Notes: generated by a model from the letters alone, not told the origin. 64,000 bases of DNA from Prochlorococcus sp. AG-347-J14 (GCA_003281505.1 QCBU01000001.1:124001-188000); one strand, 5' to 3'; numbered from the stretch's first letter, positions 47,385-57,092 are shown. Made by a program: numbers and translations.

Positions 47385-47672
47385 TTATGTTTTCTCAATC
47401 GGAGCCATTGTTAATCCTTTGCTGAAGAGTTGCTCATGATATAACTCTGCCTGTTCAAGATTACCTCTCCATACCTCCGCCGATCCTGTCTTATCAACTT
47501 TGAAAGTTAGATCCCATGCTCTTTTTTCACTCATGCTTGGGATTATTGTTATGAGACAATTTGCGACATGCTGAAAAGTATTAAAATTGTCATCAAGAAC
47601 TATTACCCTTCCTTCTGGATATTTTGCTTTAGATTTCTTTGGCTCTAAGACGGTACCAAGTGAATTAACCAT
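47385..47672 (-). CDS. clpS: ClpS-like Clp protease adaptor
   Basis: A 95-residue protein of the ClpS fold: GRVIVLDDNFNTFQHVANCL at the start, then MSEKRAWDLTFKVDKTGSAE, ending EQLFSKGLTMAPIEKT. ClpS delivers N-degron substrates to the Clp chaperone. The DD in VLDDNFNT is kept, but the pocket His of E. coli ClpS (H66, in VHYQGKA) is replaced by Asp in VDKTGSA. This fits the ClpS2-type cyanobacterial paralogue and suggests changed N-end specificity. Confidence 0.88.
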   Translation of the reverse strand: MVNSLGTVLEPKKSKAKYPEGRVIVLDDNFNTFQHVANCLITIIPSMSEKRAWDLTFKVDKTGSAEVWRGNLEQAELYHEQLFSKGLTMAPIEKT

Positions 47673-47739
47673 TATTTTCTGAAATAGTTTAAGTCAATTA
47701 AATTTTCATCTAAGTTCTTCAATTGAGAAGTATTGAAAA

Positions 47740-47813
<74 letters not shown>

Positions 47814-47846
47814 ATGGGAATATTGTAAGGCATTGATTGTACTTAA

Positions 47847-48326
47847 TTAGAATTTTAAATAATTAATTTGTTTGTGGGCCTCATATATAGCAATTCCACA
47901 TGCTACAGAAAGGTTTAGACTCCTAACCCCTTTATGATCATTGTTTCCAGTCTGTAAATTTGGCATAAATATTGATATTAAAAAGTCGCTTTTATCAATA
48001 ATAGAATCTGGCAATCCTGAATCTTCTCTACCAAATAGCAAAATATCATCTTGCTTAAATTTAAAATCCTTCAAATATAATCCATTTTTTTTACTAAAAG
48101 AAATTATTCTCTTTGTTGATTTTGATGTCAAAAATTTTTCAAAATCCTCATACTTATTAACTGTAACTAGTGGCCAATAGTCTAATCCTGCTCTTTTTAA
48201 ATATTTATCTTCTAGTTTAAAACCTAAGGGCATTATAAGATTTAAAGGTATATTAAACGCCGCACATGTTCTGGCAATATTACCAGTATTTTGTGGGATT
48301 CTCGGTTCAAAAAGAGCGACTTCCAA
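47847..48326 (-). CDS. trmL: tRNA (cytidine-34 2'-O)-methyltransferase
   Basis: A 159-residue SpoU-fold enzyme that methylates the wobble nucleotide of tRNA-Leu. Conserved marks are PRIPQNTGNIARTCAAF near the N-terminus, LLFGREDSGLPDSII in the knot and VRSLNLSVACGIAIYE at the C-terminus, the trefoil-knot cofactor site. The length is that of TrmL/YibK. It starts 2 bp after cobU ends. Confidence 0.9.
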   Translation of the reverse strand: MEVALFEPRIPQNTGNIARTCAAFNIPLNLIMPLGFKLEDKYLKRAGLDYWPLVTVNKYEDFEKFLTSKSTKRIISFSKKNGLYLKDFKFKQDDILLFGREDSGLPDSIIDKSDFLISIFMPNLQTGNNDHKGVRSLNLSVACGIAIYEAHKQINYLKF

Positions 48327-48328
48327 TT

Positions 48329-48889
48329 TTAAGTAGGTATTTCAATACTTATTTCATCTATTTTGATTGCTCTGCCGTTTATTGCAAGCCAATTATCTTT
48401 TGATATTTTTGTTATTCTCTTTTGAAGTTCGCCGATTCTTTCAATATAAATATTTCCAATTTTATATTCAGAGACAAGACTCCAACCTACTTGCTCTCCA
48501 ACAATAATTGTTATGCTCTTTCTTTGAATTAAGAGACTTAAAAGTGAATTCATTTTTGTTGACCATTCATTTTGTTCCTTTACAATACTTTTCATAACGA
48601 ATCCGCCAATCGAATCTATTAATAAAGGACCTTTTTCTTCCCTTAATGTATTTAATAGATCTGTCGTTTCTATTAATTTCCATTCCTTTGGCCTTCTTTT
48701 TCGATGTAAATTAATTTTAGTTTGCCATTCTTTATCATCCAAATTGTTTTCAGATAGGGCAACATATGATAATTTCTTTACCTTCTTTGCAAGATGCTCT
48801 GCAAATTCACTTTTACCACTCTTTGTCCCCCCTGTAATAAAAATTATTTGAGATGAATATTCACTAATACTTAAATCCTTGTCATTCAT
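48329..48889 (-). CDS. cobU: Adenosylcobinamide kinase/guanylyltransferase
   Basis: A 186-residue bifunctional enzyme of cobalamin assembly, phosphorylating adenosylcobinamide then adding GMP. The P-loop is ITGGTKSGKSEFAE, the nucleotide and guanylylation region contains HRKRRPKEW (the His takes GMP), and DSIGGFV and VGEQVGW follow, as in CobU. It supports cobalamin supply to metH at 60.1-63.6 kb. Confidence 0.92.
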   Translation of the reverse strand: MNDKDLSISEYSSQIIFITGGTKSGKSEFAEHLAKKVKKLSYVALSENNLDDKEWQTKINLHRKRRPKEWKLIETTDLLNTLREEKGPLLIDSIGGFVMKSIVKEQNEWSTKMNSLLSLLIQRKSITIIVGEQVGWSLVSEYKIGNIYIERIGELQKRITKISKDNWLAINGRAIKIDEISIEIPT

Positions 48890-48899
48890 AAATTCTCTA

Positions 48900-49211
48900 T
48901 TATTTAGAGAAATACCACCATGTTGCTAAAGGAATAATTGTGGCAGCAATTAACAAGCCTATAACTATATAAGTAGCAGTTGAACTCTCAGTGTCCTTTG
49001 ACCTCATAGTGTTAAAATTTGGATCCACTACAGGGTTGTCAATAGATGAAGGCTGACTTTTTTCGTAATTTATAATAGTCTTCTGTTGAGTAATACCAAA
49101 ATATTTATTTATACTACTAATTTCATTTGCAAATGTATTTGTGGGGACAACAATAAAAATTAAGCCAGTAAAAATAAGAGGAAGAATATATTTATTGATG
49201 TTTAGGTTCAT
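48900..49211 (-). CDS. Membrane protein with N-terminal signal anchor
   Basis: A 103-residue protein. An N-terminal helix (YILPLIFTGLIFIVVPTNTFA) may be a cleaved signal with cleavage after TFA; a polar stretch follows and a second helix (ATYIVIGLLIAATIIPLATW) ends the protein. No family recognised. It lies 10 bp upstream of cobU on the same strand. Confidence 0.5.
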   Translation of the reverse strand: MNLNINKYILPLIFTGLIFIVVPTNTFANEISSINKYFGITQQKTIINYEKSQPSSIDNPVVDPNFNTMRSKDTESSTATYIVIGLLIAATIIPLATWWYFSK

Positions 49212-49322
49212 TTTAAAAGGTTTTGGTTAATTATATATTAAAAACAATATGTTTAGGTAATTTTAAATGTACTTAGCAATATAATATTTGCATAATCTAG
49301 TTAGAAATAACATATTTAAAAT

Positions 49323-49949
49323 ATGGGATTCAATGGGAAATCATTAATATTAGTCGGTGCAATACTTTTTATTTTTCAGATAGCAAATTTCATTTCAATA
49401 GAAACAATCACTCCTGAGCTTGAAAGAGCACAAGTGCTAGCTGCAATAGCTTCATTAATTATTATTTTGATAGGTTTTTTATTTAAACAATTCGAACCAT
49501 TAGCTGGTGAGAAAGCTGCCTTAAAAGGAGAAAATAAGTTTCTCTACGATACAAACATGCCTGATGAAGTTATTGATGAACTTGCATGGGGTTCTGAAGC
49601 GATATTAACTTCTACAGCAGCAGCAGCAATATTAATCCACAATGATGGCTTTAATATATTGAGAAGGGGAATCATATCAAGTAACGATTTTAAACCTGGG
49701 GAAACTTGTCTGAGATCTATAAAAGATATGAAATTAATATCACTAGCAAACACTAAGTTTTATCCTGGAAGAGATGAATTTCTTAATTTTTGCTCAGAAA
49801 TTCCATCTATTCTAGTTGTACCTATAAATAATAAGGCTTTTATATTGATAGGAGGTTGGAGTGCTAAGTGTTTTACGAAGTCTGATGAAAAATGGATTAA
49901 TAACTGGGCCAAAAAAGTTAATAATATTTTTTCAAAAAATAAAATTTAA
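49323..49949 (+). CDS. Complex C cofactor assembly protein (CCB2/CCB4-like, DUF2930)
   Basis: A 208-residue protein. Two N-terminal helices (LILVGAILFIFQIANF and VLAAIASLIIILIGFLF) are followed by a soluble domain including LYDTNMPDEVIDELAWGSEA and ILVVPINNKAFILIGGW. This is the DUF2930 pattern, homologous to plant CCB2/CCB4, which attach haem ci to cytochrome b6. In cyanobacteria the same role is likely. It overlaps the lptC gene tail-to-tail by 4 bp. Confidence 0.8.
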   Translation: MGFNGKSLILVGAILFIFQIANFISIETITPELERAQVLAAIASLIIILIGFLFKQFEPLAGEKAALKGENKFLYDTNMPDEVIDELAWGSEAILTSTAAAAILIHNDGFNILRRGIISSNDFKPGETCLRSIKDMKLISLANTKFYPGRDEFLNFCSEIPSILVVPINNKAFILIGGWSAKCFTKSDEKWINNWAKKVNNIFSKNKI

Positions 49950-50569
49950 AAATAAATTATTGTTTTTACTCTTTTATCTTTTGCTTTAAAACTTACTGAG
50001 TCAGTGTTTAAATTATAGTAAGCATTTTCTGAATTTATTTCATATTTATTTTCGTTATTTTCATCTTTTATTATATATTTTACTGGATTGAAAAATTCAA
50101 TTATGTTATCTGAACCCAATATGGCTTTTCCTGAATTTAAGATGATATTTTGATTCTCAAATCTTATATTACCCTCTAATAGATAGTTAGTTTTTTCTAT
50201 ATTCCAGATAAAATTATCAGCATATAAAATATCCCCATCTTTTATAAGAGTTTTTAATTTAACATTCCCTCTCAATTTCAAGAGTTTATTGTTGTCGGAT
50301 AATGAGGATTCTTCTGAACTAATAATATATTTAGTTTCTTCCCCATTGAGAATATTAATGATAGGTTTTTTTAATTTGAACTTTAATTCAATATTGTCAT
50401 AACTTGAATTTGGACTGGTTATTGAATATATTTTATCTCCACTTTTAGAGAAAATAGTCATATCTAAACTTTCTATTTTTTGTATTACTTTATTTTCATC
50501 TATTAGATTTGGGGCGCAACCAAAGATAAATAATGGAAAGAAAATTATTAATCTATAAATGTTGTTCAT
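49946..50569 (-). CDS. lptC: LptC-like LPS transport lipoprotein
   Basis: A 207-residue protein with a lipobox (LIIFFPLFIFGC, Cys at 18) and a periplasmic domain of beta strands matching LptC (DUF1239), such as GDKIYSITSPNSSYDNIELK. LptC bridges the inner-membrane LptBFG and LptA in lipopolysaccharide export. Its start overlaps the metS end by 17 bp, so it is downstream of metS. Confidence 0.8.
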   Translation of the reverse strand: MNNIYRLIIFFPLFIFGCAPNLIDENKVIQKIESLDMTIFSKSGDKIYSITSPNSSYDNIELKFKLKKPIINILNGEETKYIISSEESSLSDNNKLLKLRGNVKLKTLIKDGDILYADNFIWNIEKTNYLLEGNIRFENQNIILNSGKAILGSDNIIEFFNPVKYIIKDENNENKYEINSENAYYNLNTDSVSFKAKDKRVKTIIYF

Positions 50570-52097
50570 ACTCCAGTTTATTTATGATTGGAGTGGGTTT
50601 AGGAAGACTTGAGTTGCTTACTAGTAATCCCCAACTTAATTGTTGTTTCCAAGAAATTTCTTTTCTGTATATGGAACCAAGTTGCTCATTTATTTTTGTA
50701 GATAATTCCGGCAATAAAGGTATTAATAGCAATCCTATTATTCGGGTACTTTCTAAAACGTTATATATAATTTGTTTAACCAAAGGTAGATTATCTTTAT
50801 CTTTTATTAATAGCCATGGCTGATTATCATTCAAATACAAATTTGTATTAATTGCTAAGCTAAGGACTTCATTGGCTGCTAGATCTAATTTGTAGTTGTC
50901 AAAGTTATAAATATAATTCTCGACTGCAATTTTGGCAGAATTCTCTAATTTATTTTCACTTAAAATTTTTTCATTATTTGGCACTTTGTTATCAAACCAT
51001 TTTCTAGACATAGATGATGTTCTATTTAATAAATTGCCAATTGTATTAGCTAAGTCATTATTGATAATGTCAACAAATCTTTTATCTTGAAAATCTCCAT
51101 CATTTCCCAGTGATATGTCTTTAATGAGGTACCACCTTACAGGATCATTTCCATATTTTGTAAGCAATAAATCTGGGTCGAGTACATTTCCCAAGCTTTT
51201 ACCCATTTTTTGCCCCTCTCTTGTAAGAAACCCATGCCCAAAAACCTTTTTAGGTACTTTCATATTGGCAGAAATAAGCATTGCGGGCCAATATACAGCA
51301 TGGAATCTAAGAATATCTTTGCCAATAAAATGAACATCAGCTGGCCATCCTCCATTAATTGATTTTTCCAATGAATGTTCTGCCTCATCAGAGCTAATTG
51401 CGCTTACATATCCAAGTAATGCATCAAACCATACATAAAAGGTATGGTTATCGTAACCAGGGACAGGAATTCCCCATGAGACATTTGTTCTTGAAATTGA
51501 AAAATCCTTTAAACCTCTAGATACAAAGTTTATAATTTCATTCTTTCTTTCTATTGGCTCTATAAAAGAGGGTTCGTTGATTATTTTCTCAATTTCTTTT
51601 TGATATTTTGAAAGCCTAAAAAAAAGATTCTCTTCATTTTTCCATTCTAGATTTTTTTGATGTATTGGACACTTGTATGTTGATGAGTTTTCTGGATTAT
51701 CTTTAAATTCTTCACAACCGACACAATACCAACCTTTTTGAACTCCCATATAGATATCATCTGAAGCTTTTACTCTTTCATAAAATTCATTAACAATAAA
51801 TTCATGATTTTTTGAGCTTGTTCTTATAAATTTATCAAAGGATATATTCCAATTTTTCCAATTATTATTAAAGATTTCTGAGATTTCATCACAATGTGAT
51901 TTTGGTTCAATACCTTTTTCATTAGCGGTTCTTTGTATTTTTAAACCATGTTCATCAACACCAGTGATAAAAATAACATCTTCACCTGCAAGCCTTTTAT
52001 ACCTAGCTATTGAATCACAAATTATTGTTGTATATACACTTCCTAAATGAGGTTTATCATTAACATAGTATAAAGGTGTAGTAATGACAAAAGTCAT
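50553..52097 (-). CDS. metS: Methionyl-tRNA synthetase
   Basis: A 514-residue class I synthetase charging tRNA-Met. The HIGH-like motif is PLYYVNDKPHLGS at the N-terminus, and KMSKS is present as GQKMGKSLGNVLD near residue 295. The metal knuckle is CVGCEEFKDN plus YKCPIHQ. No C-terminal tRNA-binding/dimerisation domain is attached, typical of shorter forms. It supplies Met-tRNA for fmt. Confidence 0.95.
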   Translation of the reverse strand: MTFVITTPLYYVNDKPHLGSVYTTIICDSIARYKRLAGEDVIFITGVDEHGLKIQRTANEKGIEPKSHCDEISEIFNNNWKNWNISFDKFIRTSSKNHEFIVNEFYERVKASDDIYMGVQKGWYCVGCEEFKDNPENSSTYKCPIHQKNLEWKNEENLFFRLSKYQKEIEKIINEPSFIEPIERKNEIINFVSRGLKDFSISRTNVSWGIPVPGYDNHTFYVWFDALLGYVSAISSDEAEHSLEKSINGGWPADVHFIGKDILRFHAVYWPAMLISANMKVPKKVFGHGFLTREGQKMGKSLGNVLDPDLLLTKYGNDPVRWYLIKDISLGNDGDFQDKRFVDIINNDLANTIGNLLNRTSSMSRKWFDNKVPNNEKILSENKLENSAKIAVENYIYNFDNYKLDLAANEVLSLAINTNLYLNDNQPWLLIKDKDNLPLVKQIIYNVLESTRIIGLLLIPLLPELSTKINEQLGSIYRKEISWKQQLSWGLLVSNSSLPKPTPIINKLEYEQHL

Positions 52098-52165
52098 AAA
52101 GCTTTTTTATTAATACTAACAGATATTTTTTAAACTAATAACAACCCATTATATTTATTATTTTA

Positions 52166-53350
52166 TTAATAAATAAATTCTAAAAGATTACTATCATTTT
52201 TAATATATTTAACTTTATATATTTTATTACTATATATTTCTATTGATACAAAAAGAGTAATAAGTATTTCTAGTGAATAATCTGGAAAATAAACCAAAGC
52301 AATATTTTTTTTTTGATTAATCCACTTAACAAATATTAATTTATAAAAAGGTTTATTTTCATTATTAAAAAATAAAGTTAAATACTTAAATTTATCATTT
52401 TTAAATATATTATTATTCTCTGATTGTCTAGTCTTTGAATAATCAATAATCTTAGAGACTGAATCCTTACTTAGTACTTCGTAATTTTTTATTTTATTAA
52501 AAACTTGCCTTTGTATAATTAAATCAAGATATCTTCTTAATGGTGATGTGCATTGTACGTACATTTTAAGGCCTAATGATTCATGTAATCCAGGTTTAGT
52601 AGTAATATAGCTTCTTCCCATATATTGTTTTAAAATTATATATTTAATATTACTATCATTGTATCTATTAAGTATCTCAGATGGATTACAGTTTATTTTT
52701 TGAACCCTAAATGCAGCCGCTAAATTATATTTATCTATAAATAAACTTGTTACATAACCCATTAATATCATAGATTCTGCAACTATTATTTGTGATATTG
52801 TTTTCTCTATTTTAGTTAGTATAATCTTATCATCATATAATTTAATTTTACTATTAGGACTTTCAAAAATAATTGCTCCTTGCTTTTTTCTGAATGTAAT
52901 ACTTTTTTCTAATAAATTTTTAATCTCAATTAATTCTATTTCTTCTTTAGGTTCTATTTCTAATATTTCATTTGCATCTTCATAAGTTAATTGATATTTT
53001 GGTTTTATTATTGCTTCAGTTATTTCATATTTATTTATTGATCCATCGTCATTGAATTCTATTGCAGCACTAATAGTTTCTGAAACTTTATTTTGAGCTA
53101 GATTTGCCTTTTCAAGAATATCTTTAGGTAGCATTGGAATATATTGATCAATTAAATATAGACTGCTATTTTTCTTTCTTGCATTTAAATCAACATTAGA
53201 GTCATGCAAAAAAAGTTTGCATGGATTACTAATATGTATCCATAATTTTTTTTTATTTCCTGCTTTTATTTCTAGTGAAATAGCGTCGTCAACCTCATGT
53301 GGATCATCAGAGTCAATAATATATGTTTTTAAATTAGTTAAATCTTTCAA
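52166..53350 (-). CDS. Minimal RNB-domain ribonuclease
   Basis: A 394-residue protein that is almost only an RNB catalytic domain, without the N-terminal cold-shock wings and with an AT-biased C-terminal region replacing a recognisable S1 domain. The active site is retained: IDSDDPHEVDDAIS gives D13, E19 (in place of one Asp), D21 and D22, and CTSPLRRYLDLIIQR gives the arginine box. It should be an active 3'-5' exoribonuclease. It complements the larger degenerate homologue at 35305-37527. Confidence 0.88.
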   Translation of the reverse strand: MKDLTNLKTYIIDSDDPHEVDDAISLEIKAGNKKKLWIHISNPCKLFLHDSNVDLNARKKNSSLYLIDQYIPMLPKDILEKANLAQNKVSETISAAIEFNDDGSINKYEITEAIIKPKYQLTYEDANEILEIEPKEEIELIEIKNLLEKSITFRKKQGAIIFESPNSKIKLYDDKIILTKIEKTISQIIVAESMILMGYVTSLFIDKYNLAAAFRVQKINCNPSEILNRYNDSNIKYIILKQYMGRSYITTKPGLHESLGLKMYVQCTSPLRRYLDLIIQRQVFNKIKNYEVLSKDSVSKIIDYSKTRQSENNNIFKNDKFKYLTLFFNNENKPFYKLIFVKWINQKKNIALVYFPDYSLEILITLFVSIEIYSNKIYKVKYIKNDSNLLEFIY

Positions 53351-53395
53351 ATATTCTAGATATTAATTATAGTGACGACTATACTCAATATGAAA

Positions 53396-53617
53396 TTATC
53401 CTTCAGGATTTACGAAGGGTAAAAGAGCTACAATTCTGGCTCTCTTTACAGCTAATGTAAGATCTCTTTGTTGCTTAGAGGTTAAACCTGTCATCCTTCT
53501 TGGTAGGATTTTGCCCCTCTCAGTTATGAATTTTTTTAGTAGTTCTACATCCTTATAGTCAATAGGATCTCCAGGTTTGATAGGTGATAATTGTTTTTTA
53601 AAAATTGAATTAGGCAT
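53396..53617 (-). CDS. rpsR: 30S ribosomal protein S18
   Basis: A 73-residue small-subunit protein. The family core [20 protein letters not shown] and [20 protein letters not shown] ends with [10 protein letters not shown]. It lies 17 bp downstream of rpmG on the same strand. Confidence 0.96.
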   Translation of the reverse strand: MPNSIFKKQLSPIKPGDPIDYKDVELLKKFITERGKILPRRMTGLTSKQQRDLTLAVKRARIVALLPFVNPEG

Positions 53618-53634
53618 GATTTAACTTGATTTAG

Positions 53635-53829
53635 TTACTTAATTTCTTTGTGAATTGTCATTCTGTTTAAATGAGGATTAAACTTTTTTAGTTCTAATCT
53701 TTCAGTTGTATTTCTACGATTCTTTTCAGTAGTATATCTTGAGACACCATTTGATCTTTTAGGATCTGTGCTTGTCCTAGCTTCAGTACATTCCAGGGTC
53801 ACTACAACTCTTGTCCCTTTTTTTGCCAT
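53635..53829 (-). CDS. rpmG: 50S ribosomal protein L33
   Basis: 64 residues from the ATG at 53829: [20 protein letters not shown], then [20 protein letters not shown]. The zinc-type Cys pairs are absent, as in many L33 proteins. A longer frame to 53877 adds [16 protein letters not shown], which is not conserved. It is cotranscribed with rpsR. Confidence 0.95.
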   Translation of the reverse strand: MAKKGTRVVVTLECTEARTSTDPKRSNGVSRYTTEKNRRNTTERLELKKFNPHLNRMTIHKEIK

Positions 53830-53930
53830 TTTAAATAATACTTTATTGTATAATTTTCTATTGTACATCTTCAACAAACTTTTTTGAAGATATACTTATT
53901 TCTTTTATCATCATTGATTAAAAAATATAT

Positions 53931-56375
53931 ATGAAAGTTTCTCAAAATTGGTTGAAAAATTTAGTAGAAATTACTTCTACTCCTGAAGTTCTCTCTGAGA
54001 AATTGTCTATTGGTGGATTTGAGGTTGAGTCACTAGAAGATTGTTCAGAAAATGTTAATGGAGTTGTCTTAGGTAAGGTATTATCTGTTTTAAAACACGA
54101 AGGATCTGACAAACTTTCAATTTGCCAAGTCGATATCGGTAATTCAAAGAATTTACAAATTATCTGCGGTGCGCAAAATATTAAACCAAATATTTATGTT
54201 TATGTTGCTACTGTCGGCGCGAAATTAAATGCAGTTGATTTAACTATTAAAAGAAGTGAAATTAGAGGTGTCATGAGTGAAGGAATGATATGTTCACTGC
54301 ATGAACTGGGTTTAGAGGACTCTAGTGAAGGAATAGAGATCATAGATGAAGATTTAGCCCTAAAACATGAATTGGGCACTCCAGGGTCTGACTTGCTTCA
54401 ATTAAATGATTTTATATATGATTTAGCGATTACAGCTAATAGACCTGACGGAATGTCTGTTATAGGTATAGCTCGTGAAATTTCTGCCCTTTTAGAATCT
54501 ACATTAAATTTTCCAGAATTAAACTATAAATACGATGTCCATTTACTTAAGGGGATTAAACTTTGTCCAGAGGCTGTAGAATCTAATTGCATTTATACAA
54601 TAAGCTGCATTGATGGAGTACATGGAGAGAAATTATCTCCAAATTGGCTCAAAGACCGTATAGAAAAATCAGGTATAAAATCTATTAATCTACTTGTTGA
54701 TTTGACGAATTATATTCTTTTAGAACAAGGTCAACCTTTGCATGCGTTTGATAAAGATAAACTATCAAACTTAATTGGTAAGGAAGTTTCTCCAGAAGAT
54801 TTCTCAGTTAGAAAAGGCAAGGAAAACGAAAGCCTTGTTTGCTTAGATGGTAAAGAATACGATTTAAATGCCAATATCACAGTTATTACTTGTTGTGATA
54901 AACCCGTAGCTATTGCTGGGGTGATAGGCGGTTTAGAGACTTCTGTAACTAATACTACCTCATCTATTTACCTTGAAGGCGCTGTTTTTAATCCAGTTAC
55001 TATAAGAAAATCTTCAAAGGCGGTTGGCATAAGAACAGAATCCAGTAGTAGGTATGAAAAAGGGATTTCATCAAAAAATACAATAAGTGCAGTGACAAGG
55101 GCAATTAATCTTTTAGAAGAATATTTTTCTATTAATTCACCAATCATCAATTCTTCCAATTTAATAAGTAATGATGATATATTTATTAAACTACGAAGAA
55201 ATCGAATACATAAAATTCTTGGTCCATTAATAATTAACGATCAATTTGGAAAAAGAAATTTATCTGATAATGAAATAGTTGATAAATTAACACTCATAGG
55301 TTGTACCTTAAAGAAAAAAGAATATGGATGGGATGTAGCAGTAATTCCTAATAGATCACATGATTTAATAAGAGAAATAGATTTAATTGAAGAAATAGCG
55401 AGATTAATAGGGTATGACAGATTCGACTTAAATCTTCCCAATCCAATTAAACCTGGAAAATTGTCATCAGAACAGTTGGCATTGAGAAAAGTAAAAAATG
55501 GTTTTATAGAAAATGGTTTTAACGAAGTTCTAAGCTACTCTCTTGTTCCTGAATATAATGAAAAACTTATAAAGATTTCCAATCCTTTGTTATTAGAAAC
55601 AAGCTGTCTTAGAGATAATATCTGGAAAGAACATTTGGAGATAGTGAACCGTAATATAAAAGCGGGACAAGCAAGTTGTTATATATTTGAAATTGGAAAT
55701 GTTTTTCGAATGAAAACTGGGTTCATTCAAGAAGAAGTTCTGAATGGAGCGATTTATGGAAATAGAAAATTTGGAAAATGGATAAATTCGGGTAAGGATA
55801 ACGATCTTAATTATTACCAGGCCAGAGGAAAGTTAAAGGAGGCTTTATCATCTTTGAATATTAAAATAGAGGATAAACCCACTGACTCAATTGATTTTCT
55901 TCATCCAGGAAGAACAGCGAAATTAATAATTGAAGGAAAAGATGCAGGTTATTTTGGTGAAATTCATCCTAAACTAATATTAGAAAAGAAGTCATTAAAA
56001 AAAATTTATTTATTTAACATTAATGTTTATATCCTCTTGGGAGCTAGTACAAGAAAAAATAAATGGATTCCAATATTTAAGCAATACCCAACTGTTCCGA
56101 AAATGGAAAGGGATATAAATTTTGTGTTCAGTAAGAAATTTTTAATTAGTGAAATAACTTCGCAGATAAGAAAAACAGGAAAAAATCTCTTAGAGGATGT
56201 AAATTTACTTGATGTTTTTGAAGATCCTAAATTTGGAGAAGATCATATAAGTTATACATTTAGATTATCTTATAGAGATAAAGATAAAACATTACTGGAC
56301 TCAGACATTACATCAATACATTCAAATATCATCTCTAGTGTTGAAAAATGCTTTAATACGAAATTGAGGAATTAG
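53931..56375 (+). CDS. pheT: Phenylalanyl-tRNA synthetase beta subunit
   Basis: 814 residues, full PheT length. An N-terminal EMAP/tRNA-binding fold (VVLGKVLSVLKHEGSDKLSI) is followed by B3/B4 editing domains, the core (DLIREIDLIEEIARLIGYDR) and a C-terminal anticodon-binding FDX-ACB domain (FKQYPTVPKMERDINFVF). It acts with PheS (not in the window) in an alpha2beta2 tetramer. It is divergent from rpmG-rpsR. Confidence 0.97.
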   Translation: MKVSQNWLKNLVEITSTPEVLSEKLSIGGFEVESLEDCSENVNGVVLGKVLSVLKHEGSDKLSICQVDIGNSKNLQIICGAQNIKPNIYVYVATVGAKLNAVDLTIKRSEIRGVMSEGMICSLHELGLEDSSEGIEIIDEDLALKHELGTPGSDLLQLNDFIYDLAITANRPDGMSVIGIAREISALLESTLNFPELNYKYDVHLLKGIKLCPEAVESNCIYTISCIDGVHGEKLSPNWLKDRIEKSGIKSINLLVDLTNYILLEQGQPLHAFDKDKLSNLIGKEVSPEDFSVRKGKENESLVCLDGKEYDLNANITVITCCDKPVAIAGVIGGLETSVTNTTSSIYLEGAVFNPVTIRKSSKAVGIRTESSSRYEKGISSKNTISAVTRAINLLEEYFSINSPIINSSNLISNDDIFIKLRRNRIHKILGPLIINDQFGKRNLSDNEIVDKLTLIGCTLKKKEYGWDVAVIPNRSHDLIREIDLIEEIARLIGYDRFDLNLPNPIKPGKLSSEQLALRKVKNGFIENGFNEVLSYSLVPEYNEKLIKISNPLLLETSCLRDNIWKEHLEIVNRNIKAGQASCYIFEIGNVFRMKTGFIQEEVLNGAIYGNRKFGKWINSGKDNDLNYYQARGKLKEALSSLNIKIEDKPTDSIDFLHPGRTAKLIIEGKDAGYFGEIHPKLILEKKSLKKIYLFNINVYILLGASTRKNKWIPIFKQYPTVPKMERDINFVFSKKFLISEITSQIRKTGKNLLEDVNLLDVFEDPKFGEDHISYTFRLSYRDKDKTLLDSDITSIHSNIISSVEKCFNTKLRN

Positions 56376-56388
56376 TTGTATTGTTAAT

Positions 56389-56433
56389 CTTATATGAGAC
56401 TCTAAATTAGTCTACTTATAAGTCTTATATAAG
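56389..56433 (+). repeat. Inverted-repeat element, copy A
   Basis: Arms CTTATATGAGACT (56389-56401) and AGTCTTATATAAG (56421-56433) form an inverted repeat with one mismatch. The interior holds ACTTATAAGT. Two related copies lie at 56919-56961 and 57093-57137. Copy A begins 14 bp after the pheT stop and ends 35 bp before the next ORF start. Confidence 0.75.
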
Positions 56434-56468
56434 AGAAATAATAATCCTATAAAACTAATTAATGTTGT

Positions 56469-56729
56469 ATGATTAATTACATGATTAATTTGCTATCTCT
56501 GCTTCTATCTTCAGTACTGTGGGTACAAGTTCCCCAGTGGTCAGATGATTGGTCAAAATGTGCTGTCGACATACCAGATGCTTCATGTCATTGGTATATA
56601 GCTGCACCAGATAATACTTTTGGCGAAGGATTTGATTGGGCTAGCGCTCCTTGGTTTGATGCTAACGGATTAAGCGATGTCCCTAGTATTGATAAACAAA
56701 CTGCTATTGAAAAGCTCCAATCTAAGTAG
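56469..56729 (+). CDS. Exported small protein, unknown
   Basis: 86 residues (82 from the in-frame ATG at 56481). A hydrophobic N-terminal signal (MINLLSLLLSSVLWVQV) precedes a mature region rich in Trp, Asp and Ala (QWSDDWSKCAVDIPDASCHW) with two Cys that could bond outside the cytoplasm. The end is a short Lys tail. It is preceded by repeat copy A and followed directly by a hairpin (56729-56749). No family recognised. Confidence 0.55.
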   Translation: MINYMINLLSLLLSSVLWVQVPQWSDDWSKCAVDIPDASCHWYIAAPDNTFGEGFDWASAPWFDANGLSDVPSIDKQTAIEKLQSK

Positions 56730-56749
56730 TACTGTCTTTAAGGCAGTAC
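56729..56749. other. Stable hairpin after the exported protein gene
   Basis: GTACTGTC pairs with GGCAGTAC, an eight-base stem with one wobble and a TTTAA loop. It starts in the stop codon at 56729 but lacks a T run. A role in mRNA stability is possible. Confidence 0.5.
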
Positions 56750-56918
56750 GATAGAACATAAAAGTTCCTTATAGCAAGACTTTTAGGTCCTTATAAATTT
56801 CTTGGACATTGAAAGGACATGGTTTATATATTTATTATTCAATTTTTGAATTTTCATAGGCAGTAAATAGTATGGATATGATTTATTTAAATTAAAAATT
56901 AATTTATCTTATTTATCT

Positions 56919-56961
56919 ATTTTGAGACTATATAGTAGACTTATCATAAGTCTCATATAAG
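56919..56961 (+). repeat. Inverted-repeat element, copy B
   Basis: Right arm AGTCTCATATAAG (56949-56961) is the exact reverse complement of the 13-mer seen in copies A and C. The left arm keeps only TTGAGACT. The interior is the palindrome AGACTTAT-C-ATAAGTCT (56937-56953). Confidence 0.75.
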
Positions 56962-57092
56962 AAGTACTATACAAGCAATTTTTATTTTTATGGTTAAATT
57001 TTATTCTAATTTAATTTATGCATAATTATTGTTTCTATAAATTTGATTAAAATTATCTGATGAATATTAGAAATTATAGACTTAACATTTAT

